Below, piece by piece: positions 58,364-64,000 of a stretch of DNA of 64,000 nt. The stretch lies in NCBI RefSeq assembly GCF_000620065.1, contig NZ_JHVI01000020.1:1-64000 (forward strand), read 5' to 3'. The DNA comes from Meiothermus cerbereus DSM 11376. GTDB lineage: Bacteria > Deinococcota > Deinococci > Deinococcales > Thermaceae. The number at the start of each line of letters is the position of its first letter. Position 1 is the first letter of the stretch. The notes under the pieces were generated by a model that did no database searches, was not told where the DNA came from, and was given only the letters and a program-made list of their open reading frames with translations. The position numbers and the translations under genes were made by a program.

Positions 58364-59572
58364 TTGGCAATAAGCGAACTCTTGAGCAGTGTGCTGGCGA
58401 CGGGGGTGCTCGGTTTTCCACTGGGAATAGCCCAGCCCAACCTGCCTGGAACCGAAATAGAAGTGGATACGCCTGCCCGTAAAGGCTGGGTGATCTACAC
58501 CGTGCGTCCAGGCGACACCCTGAGTCAGATTGCCAGCCGATACCGGGTAGATGCCAGGGCCATCATGTACAGCAGCGGCCTCGAGGGTACTTCGCTGCGT
58601 CCTGGGCAGGTGCTCCGAATCCCCCTGGTCGAAGAGTCCAGCGACGAAAGCCGGTTGCCCCCTGGCGTTCGCGCCTATGTTGTGCGCCGGGGCGATACCG
58701 TGCAGTCGGTCGCCAGGCGCTTCAATCTGACCGTGCTGGGGCTGGTTTCGGCCAACCCGGGCCTGCAAAGCCTGGATCGGCTCGAGGTGGGCTCCACCCT
58801 GTATATCCCGACTGCCGAGCCTGGCTTGCTGCTTCGACTCAAACCTGGAGAAACCATTCAGGATGTGGCCCAGCGCTTTGGCCTCTCGGTTACCGAAGTG
58901 GCCAAGGCCAACGGACTAGACTCACCCACCGATGTGCGGGCCGGCGATCTGGTTCTTTTGCCTGGGGTGCAGGCTAAAACCACCTACCAGCGCCTGTTGC
59001 AAATCCAGGAGACTGAACGCAAAGCCCGCGAAGAGGAAGCCCGCCGTCTGGCCGAGGAACGACGCAAACAGGAAGAGGCTCGCCAGCAGCGGCTGGCCGA
59101 GCAGCGCCGTTTGCAACAGCAGTCCCGTGCTCGTTTGCAGCAGCAAGCACAAAGCCAGCCCCGCCTGCGCCGAGCCAATGCCGTGGTTGCGGCAGCCGGG
59201 TACCGCTGGCCGCTGTCGAACTTTACCATTACCACCCACTTTGGCCGCCGGGGGGTGTTTCAGCGGTTTCACACCGGCATCGATCTGGCAGCCCCTGTGG
59301 GTACCCCTATTTATGCGGCCAGGGCAGGGCAGGTGGACACTGCCGGCTGGAGCCGCTACGGCTATGGCCTGCACGTGGTAATAGACCATGGTGGGGCTCA
59401 GGAGACCCTCTACGCCCACATGTCGCGTATTGCGGTTCGTCCTGGACAGTGGGTGGACAGGGGTGAGCTAATCGGCTATGTGGGATCGACAGGCTGGAGC
59501 ACAGGCCCGCACCTGCACTTCGAGGTGCGGGTGGGGGGCGCTGTGCGTAACCCAATGGCTTATCTACCTTAA
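58364..59572 (+). CDS. LysM-M23 peptidoglycan endopeptidase
   Basis: Secreted cell-wall hydrolase (402 aa). A hydrophobic N-terminus is followed by three LysM domains (about 43-90, 103-148 and 152-198; e.g. VRPGDTLSQIA), a Glu/Arg/Gln-rich coiled coil (about 210-265) and an M23 peptidase domain with Zn ligands in FHTGIDLAAP and GPHLHFEV. Such proteins cut peptidoglycan cross-links or, when regulated, help cell separation. TTG at 58364 lies six bases after GGAGG; TTG at 58358 is too close. All M23 residues are intact, so it is probably active. Confidence 0.92.
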   Translation: MAISELLSSVLATGVLGFPLGIAQPNLPGTEIEVDTPARKGWVIYTVRPGDTLSQIASRYRVDARAIMYSSGLEGTSLRPGQVLRIPLVEESSDESRLPPGVRAYVVRRGDTVQSVARRFNLTVLGLVSANPGLQSLDRLEVGSTLYIPTAEPGLLLRLKPGETIQDVAQRFGLSVTEVAKANGLDSPTDVRAGDLVLLPGVQAKTTYQRLLQIQETERKAREEEARRLAEERRKQEEARQQRLAEQRRLQQQSRARLQQQAQSQPRLRRANAVVAAAGYRWPLSNFTITTHFGRRGVFQRFHTGIDLAAPVGTPIYAARAGQVDTAGWSRYGYGLHVVIDHGGAQETLYAHMSRIAVRPGQWVDRGELIGYVGSTGWSTGPHLHFEVRVGGAVRNPMAYLP

Positions 59573-59697
59573 CCCTCGCCGGGTGGTTTCAGCGCTGTCT
59601 TTGGCTTGAATAATGCACTTGTTTTTTCCCGGCCAGCCTGGCGCGAAAAGTGGCTAGATGGGCTTCCAGCCTTTAGCAAGAACAGCCAGAGCCGGGT

Positions 59698-59726
59698 TTG
59701 TATAAGGCAAAGCGATGGCCTATAAC
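59698..59726 (+). promoter_or_regulatory. Promoter of the site-2 protease pair
   Basis: TTGTAT (59698-59703), 17 bases, TATAAC (59721-59726). A second box TAAACT (59746-59751) lies nine bases before the ATG and could give a leaderless mRNA. Confidence 0.55.
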
Positions 59727-59760
59727 CGAATCGGTGAGAAAACCGTAAACTAGTAGCGAC

Positions 59761-60387
59761 ATGTTTTTCTTCGAGCTTCTTGGTAACGACCCCCTGGCCT
59801 ATCTGGTTGCATTTGCCGCAGCCGCTTTTGGCCTGGTTGTACACAACCTGTTTCAAGCCTACCTAGCGGACCGCTACAAGGATGGTGACCCCAGACGCTA
59901 TGGTTTTTTGACTGTGGAACCTAAGGTGCACCTCGATGGCCTGGGCCTGATTTTCCTGGCCCTAATAGGCTTTGGGTTTCCGCGCCTGGTTCCCTGGCGC
60001 CTTTTTGGCGCAAAGGGGGCCCAGACTGCCTTGATGGGGCCGCTGGGCTTTTTTGTGGCTGCTTTTTTCTACATCCTGTTGGGTAGAATTTTGGACAACC
60101 TGGGGCCGGCCACCTCGAGCATCGCACTGGGCTTGCAGGTTGCGGGCTCCTTGATGATTAGCCACGCTGCGGTGTTCTTGTTTCCTGTGCCCCCACTGGA
60201 CGGAGCGCGGGTGGTGTATGCGATTGGTAGCCCAGAGGCAAGACGCTTTATGGATCAGCTACAAAGCTATGGTTTTTTGGGCTTCTTCGTGATTTTTCTG
60301 ATATTGAACCTGAGCGGTATACTGCCAGCCATTCGTGCTGGCCTGAGCGGGTTGCTAAATAGCCTGTTTGCTGCGATTGGACTGTAA
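59761..60387 (+). CDS. Site-2 protease (M50) homologue lacking the HExxH motif
   Basis: Polytopic membrane protein (208 aa) of the M50/site-2 protease family with about five hydrophobic segments. The metal site that should read HExxH is HNLFQ (GLVVHNLFQAY), so the catalytic glutamate and second histidine are gone, while the distal PPLDGARVV (third ligand) is kept. It is therefore predicted inactive as a protease. It is immediately followed by an intact paralogue (zero-base gap) and may form a heterodimer with it or bind substrates. Confidence 0.82.
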   Translation: MFFFELLGNDPLAYLVAFAAAAFGLVVHNLFQAYLADRYKDGDPRRYGFLTVEPKVHLDGLGLIFLALIGFGFPRLVPWRLFGAKGAQTALMGPLGFFVAAFFYILLGRILDNLGPATSSIALGLQVAGSLMISHAAVFLFPVPPLDGARVVYAIGSPEARRFMDQLQSYGFLGFFVIFLILNLSGILPAIRAGLSGLLNSLFAAIGL

Positions 60388-61041
60388 ATGGGCCTCCTGC
60401 CGCTGTTGCAAAGCGACCCACTGGCTTTTGGGCTGGTGGTAGCGATTTTGCTGCTGTCGCTGGCCTTGCATGAATGGGGCCATGCGATTACTGCGCTTTG
60501 GATGGGTGATTCGACCGCCAAAGAGCAGGGCCGTGTAACGCTCAATCCATTCAAACATCTTGACCTTTTGGGTTCAGCCATGATCTTACTGGTGGGCTTT
60601 GGCTGGGCCAGGCCGGTGCCGATCTACCCACCCAATTTCCGACACTACCGGTTAGGGCTTTTTGTGGTCTCTATAGCCGGGATAGTGATCAACCTTTTAA
60701 TCGCCACATTTCTCGCACTGGTGTTGCGCTGGATGCTTGCTTCGGGCTATTTGGAAAATCCCAGCGGCTTTGTGCTGGTGCTGGCCCAGGCTGCAGCGAT
60801 AGCCGCAAGCATTAACCTGACCCTGGCTGTTTTCAATTTACTGCCCATTCCACCCCTGGATGGCTCTAAAATTGTACAGAGTTTTCTACCTTTGCGCTGG
60901 CACCCTTATATTTGGCGCCTGGAAGCTAACCCAACCTATGCAATAGTAGCTATGCTACTGTTGCTTACTGTGCTCCGACAACCATTAAGCAGTTTTCTTG
61001 CTCTGGTGCGGACACGGTTTTTTGATGGTTTTGGCCTGTGA
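60388..61041 (+). CDS. Site-2 protease family zinc metalloprotease
   Basis: Membrane metalloprotease (217 aa) with an intact HEWGH motif (LALHEWGHAITALW) and PPLDGSKIV distal ligand, plus about five hydrophobic segments. Related small M50 proteins cut transmembrane substrates; the target is unknown. Its ATG directly follows the stop codon of the inactive paralogue, so the two are certainly co-translated. Confidence 0.88.
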   Translation: MGLLPLLQSDPLAFGLVVAILLLSLALHEWGHAITALWMGDSTAKEQGRVTLNPFKHLDLLGSAMILLVGFGWARPVPIYPPNFRHYRLGLFVVSIAGIVINLLIATFLALVLRWMLASGYLENPSGFVLVLAQAAAIAASINLTLAVFNLLPIPPLDGSKIVQSFLPLRWHPYIWRLEANPTYAIVAMLLLLTVLRQPLSSFLALVRTRFFDGFGL

Positions 61042-61193
61042 TGTGAGCGAGGCCAAAGCCAATAGGATGCGTACTACGCTTAGGTACAGTAAGCAGCGCT
61101 CATCGGATTTGCGTGGGGCTGGTGAGGGCTTTCGGGAATCTTGCCACGCAATGAAATTTGGCAGGGCTGTTTATTGCCCTGCCGGGTCTTGTT
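61042..61193. other. Gap with terminator-like hairpin after the protease pair
   Basis: No gene is supported. GGCAGGGC-TGTTTATT-GCCCTGCC (61160-61183) is a perfect 8-bp stem that could end the protease transcript, although the T-tract after it is weak. MITE copy 3 follows. Confidence 0.5.
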
Positions 61194-61320
61194 ATACCAG
61201 ATTCGGTTAGTTCGTCACCGAACGGTGACGAACTAACCCGACCGAAGGGAGTGCTCTAGGATTCAAAAAGATAGCCCCTTGATGTTTTTTGTTTGAAGAG
61301 TATCTTTTTGAATCCGGTAT
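61194..61320 (+). repeat. MITE-like element, copy 3
   Basis: A 127-bp copy with ends ATACCAGATTC and GAATCCGGTAT, same orientation as copy 2 but without its 31-base insertion. Hairpin 1 (61205-61238) has perfect 16-bp arms with loop AA (TT in copy 2); hairpin 2 uses GATTCAAAAAGATA (61260-61273) and its complement (61301-61314). Located between the convergent protease and sucD genes. The remaining bases to 61447 show nothing recognisable. Confidence 0.9.
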
Positions 61321-61447
61321 TATACGAAATGTCTTTGGCTTGTTCTTTTTTTGCTGGAGCCGCCACCTGAATGCTATGCTAAGAGCTGTACTTGCATCTG
61401 GTTGGTTTTGACCTGCCCTAAACAGAAAGCTTCAGGTGAGGTTCATA

Positions 61448-62320
61448 TTAGCCCAGTTTGGCCCGCACGAGCTCCACGATTTCGTCTATGGTGTCGGCCA
61501 CGGGTATACCGGCATCGGCAAAGGCTGCCAGCTTACTCTCGGGCGTGCCTACATTACCCATGATGATGGCTCCGGCATGGCCCATCTTTTTGCCCTTGGG
61601 AGCACTACGTCCACCGATAAAGCCCACCACCGGTTTGCGCATGTGCGCCTTGACGTAGGCGGCAGCATCTTCTTCGTCTGAACCGCCAATCTCACCACAA
61701 AGCACCACGGCGTGGGTCTCTGGGTCTTCGTTGAACAGGGGCAACAGGTCTTTGAAGGTGGTGCCGATGATGGGGTCACCTCCAATGCCGATGCAGGTCG
61801 AGATGCCGTAACCCGCGTCCGAAAGGGCTTTGGCGGTTTCGTAAGTTACCGTGCCCGAGCGGGAGATCAGGCCCACCCGGCCCTTCTTGAATACGCTGGC
61901 GGGCATAATACCCAGCTTGCACTCTTCTGGGGTGATCAGGCCGGGGCAGTTGCCCCCAATCAGGCGAATATTGTCCATCGCCTTGATTTCGGCCACGGCT
62001 TTTACCATATCCATGGTTGGAATGCCTTCGGTAATCAGTACCACCAGGGGTACCCCGGCCTGGGCGGCCTCGAGGGCCGCATCGGCAGCGGCTGGAGCGG
62101 GCACGAAAATGATGGAAGCATCAACGCGGTGGCGGCCAACGGCTTCCTTGACGGTATCGTAGACTGGCACGCCCAGCATGGTCTGGCCCCCTTTGCCGGG
62201 GGTTACGCCGGCGACTACTTTGGTGCCGGCTTTCATCATGGCTTCGGTGTGGAAGGCCCCTTCACGTCCAGTAATGCCCTGAACGATGACCTGAGTGTCT
62301 TTGTTAACTAGAATGCTCAC
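61448..62320 (-). CDS. sucD: Succinyl-CoA synthetase alpha subunit
   Basis: TCA-cycle enzyme subunit (290 aa) carrying the phosphohistidine loop HAGAIIMG and the CoA-binding start [29 protein letters not shown] and IGGDPIIGT are conserved. It makes succinate and ATP/GTP with SucC. Its start overlaps the sucC stop by four bases. Confidence 0.96.
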   Translation of the reverse strand: MSILVNKDTQVIVQGITGREGAFHTEAMMKAGTKVVAGVTPGKGGQTMLGVPVYDTVKEAVGRHRVDASIIFVPAPAAADAALEAAQAGVPLVVLITEGIPTMDMVKAVAEIKAMDNIRLIGGNCPGLITPEECKLGIMPASVFKKGRVGLISRSGTVTYETAKALSDAGYGISTCIGIGGDPIIGTTFKDLLPLFNEDPETHAVVLCGEIGGSDEEDAAAYVKAHMRKPVVGFIGGRSAPKGKKMGHAGAIIMGNVGTPESKLAAFADAGIPVADTIDEIVELVRAKLG

Positions 62321-63453
62321 TTTGTACCTCCCGTCATCGAAATAATCGCTTTGGCGGCTTCCGTCGAAGTGGGGTACATATAAACTGGACGACCCTGCAA
62401 AAGGGCCTTGGCTTCTTCCTCGGCGGTACCAGCGACCCGCATGGCCACTGGCTTGGTCAGGATGCCCTCATCAAGCGCACGGATGACCCCTTTGGCCACT
62501 TCGTCGGCCCGGGTGATACCGCCAAAGATGTTGATAAAAATGCCCTTTACATCCGGGTCTTTTAGCACCACCTTGAGGGCGTTGTACACCACATCGGCCT
62601 TGGCGCCACCTCCGATGTCCAGGAAGTTGGCGGCCTTGCCGCCGCAGCGCTGAACCAGGTCGAGGGTGTACATGACCAGACCGGCGCCGTTGCCAATTAC
62701 GCCAATGTTGCCATCGAGCTTGACGTAGCTGAAGCCGTAGTTCGAGGCCTCAACCTCGAGGGGATGTTCGGCCTCAAACTCGCGCAATGGGGTCAGTTCG
62801 GGGTGGCGATACAGGGCGTTGTCGTCCAACACTATTTTCGCGTCGGCTGCTACTACCTCGCCGGTATCGGTGATGACCAGCGGGTTAATCTCGGCGGTGG
62901 AAGCATCGATACCCACATAGGCCTGGTACAGCTTGACCAGCACATCGGCCAGCTTGTTAAGGTTGCCTTCCATGCCCGCACGCTTGACCAGCTCACGTGC
63001 CTCAAAGGGGCGCAGCCCCTTATGGGGGTCGATAGGATACTTGATGAGGGCCTCAGGCCGGGTGGCTGCCACCTCTTCGATGTCCATACCCCCTTCTTTG
63101 GAGAGCATGAGCACCACCCGCTGGCTCACACGATCCAGAATCATGCCCGCGTAATACTCCTGGGCGATATTCAGGCCTTTGGCTACCAGCACCTTTTTGG
63201 TGATGAAACCCTTGATGTTGAGGCCCAGTATTTGCGCGGCCTTTTCACGGGCCTCTTCGGGGCTGCGGGCTAGCTTTACACCACCCGCTTTGCCCCGCCC
63301 ACCTGTGTGTACCTGGGCTTTGATGACAACCAGGTCGCCATACTCGCTGGCGATTTGCTTGGCCTCGTCGGCGGTAAAGGCGACTTTGCCTGGGGGAACC
63401 GGTATGCCGTATTTGGCGAGGATGTCTTTAGCCTGATACTCGTGTAGATTCAC
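62317..63453 (-). CDS. sucC: Succinyl-CoA synthetase beta subunit
   Basis: ATP-grasp subunit (378 aa, identical length to the Thermus protein as I recall). It opens with [15 protein letters not shown] and contains [27 protein letters not shown] and [16 protein letters not shown] start at 63453 preceded by GGAGG; the longer frame upstream shows no similarity. Forms the heterotetramer with SucD and links the TCA cycle to substrate-level phosphorylation. Confidence 0.95.
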   Translation of the reverse strand: MNLHEYQAKDILAKYGIPVPPGKVAFTADEAKQIASEYGDLVVIKAQVHTGGRGKAGGVKLARSPEEAREKAAQILGLNIKGFITKKVLVAKGLNIAQEYYAGMILDRVSQRVVLMLSKEGGMDIEEVAATRPEALIKYPIDPHKGLRPFEARELVKRAGMEGNLNKLADVLVKLYQAYVGIDASTAEINPLVITDTGEVVAADAKIVLDDNALYRHPELTPLREFEAEHPLEVEASNYGFSYVKLDGNIGVIGNGAGLVMYTLDLVQRCGGKAANFLDIGGGAKADVVYNALKVVLKDPDVKGIFINIFGGITRADEVAKGVIRALDEGILTKPVAMRVAGTAEEEAKALLQGRPVYMYPTSTEAAKAIISMTGGTK

Positions 63454-63516
63454 GCTTGCCTCCGTAGATGTGGCTTTTTTGGCCAACCAAACAGCCGCAT
63501 TAAGCTGCCGCACGCC

Positions 63517-63522
63517 ATTATA
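63517..63522 (-). promoter_or_regulatory. -10 box of sucCD
   Basis: Perfect TATAAT on the - strand, with weak TTATCC 17 bases upstream. The leader before sucC is about 60 bases. Confidence 0.6.
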
Positions 63523-63630
63523 TGTTCTTTTACCAAGACGGATAATCCCATCCCTTGCCTGGGCCATACCGTTCCAGCGCGGTCTACCCAGGGCAAAAGT
63601 TCCACCAGCTCAATAGATTGTGCCTGTTGC

Positions 63631-64000
63631 TTATTTACATAAATCGTTGCGGCAGATGTCCAGCACTGCCCAGTCTCGCCCTGGCTGAACCACCAGTTTG
63701 ACCCATAGCGTGCCGCCTTCGCTGTAGTACTTGTTCCCAGCGCTGCTGTCGAAATCGGCTCGAGAAGTAGCAGGTTCTAGTTTGTTGCGGTTGTCAATCC
63801 AGGAGTCGCGGTAGATGAAGGGTGCCCCGCCGTAGGGCATGGCCAAGATAATGTGGTCTCCAGGCAAGCCATTGTCAAAATGCAGCTTGAGTTTGCTGGG
63901 CATGGTTCCTGTCACACCCAGGGTATAGCTACGGCCCTTGATGACGGTGGCTCCAAAGCGGGTGTTGTCGCCGTCTTTGGGTGAGCCCCACATGCGAAAG
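63631..64000 (-). CDS. Unknown protein, C-terminal part (cut by window edge)
   Basis: At least 120 residues of a beta-rich protein whose start lies beyond the window; the frame is open to the edge. It contains MWGSPKDGDNTRFG, PSKLKLHFDNG and several aromatic/glycine turns, and ends in CRNDLCK with two cysteines that may form a disulfide. It looks extracellular but I do not recognise a family. A resemblance to C-terminal parts of large secreted G8/PANDER-type proteins is only an impression. Confidence 0.45.
   Translation of the reverse strand, partial: FRMWGSPKDGDNTRFGATVIKGRSYTLGVTGTMPSKLKLHFDNGLPGDHIILAMPYGGAPFIYRDSWIDNRNKLEPATSRADFDSSAGNKYYSEGGTLWVKLVVQPGRDWAVLDICRNDLCK

Overview
The window looks like a piece of chromosome from a Meiothermus-type bacterium (Thermaceae, Deinococcota). 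The reasons are the protein sequences (SigA, SucCD, IleRS, MetRS, HpaB and a fused LivM-LivG transporter all resemble Thermus/Meiothermus proteins from memory), a GC-rich genome, several promoters whose -10 box sits 6-9 bases before the start codon (leaderless mRNAs), and a very high density of the hexamer CTCGAG. No rRNA, tRNA or CRISPR array was seen.

Left part (1-11200, mostly + strand). A cut-off IS630-type transposase is followed by a three-gene exopolysaccharide cassette: an NfrB-like membrane glycosyltransferase with a C-terminal MshEN (c-di-GMP-binding type) domain, a DUF2334 polysaccharide-deacetylase lipoprotein and a GH26-like glycoside hydrolase lipoprotein. Then come a 47-bp tandem repeat, a 3-hydroxyisobutyrate dehydrogenase-family enzyme, and a MoxR / DUF58 / two-VWA (Bat-like) set.

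Aromatic-acid island (11200-31040, mostly - strand). Reading away from the MarR-type regulator hpaR there are a DHDPS-family aldolase, hpaG, hpaE, hpaB, hpaC and hpaD for 4-hydroxyphenylacetate meta-cleavage, then paaH, a complete branched-chain-type ABC transporter, paaI, a PcaF/PaaJ thiolase, an SDR, paaK and a FlK-like thioesterase for the phenylacetyl-CoA side. A HepT-MntA toxin-antitoxin pair lies in the middle of the hpa genes on the other strand. A palindrome close to the published Thermus PaaR site precedes paaH. The ring-epoxidase genes (paaABCDE) and hpaF/hpaH/hpaI are not in the window.

Housekeeping part (31040-64000). This holds an ABC-F ATPase, sufE, sigA with a long two-charge N-terminal extension, rsmC-like, tsaB, proC, an orphan TnpB element, bcp, rpiA, metG with an attenuator-like leader, aroH, rpmE, tdk, hsp20, miaA, nfo, rlpA, pepQ, ileS with an upstream T-box riboswitch (specifier ATC), tal, rho, a LysM-M23 peptidase, a tandem site-2-protease pair of which the first has lost the HExxH motif, and sucCD. 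Three copies of a 127-158 bp MITE-like element with two internal hairpins sit in intergenic gaps. MetRS, IleRS and ribosomal protein L31 all appear to lack the zinc ligands found in their Thermus counterparts.
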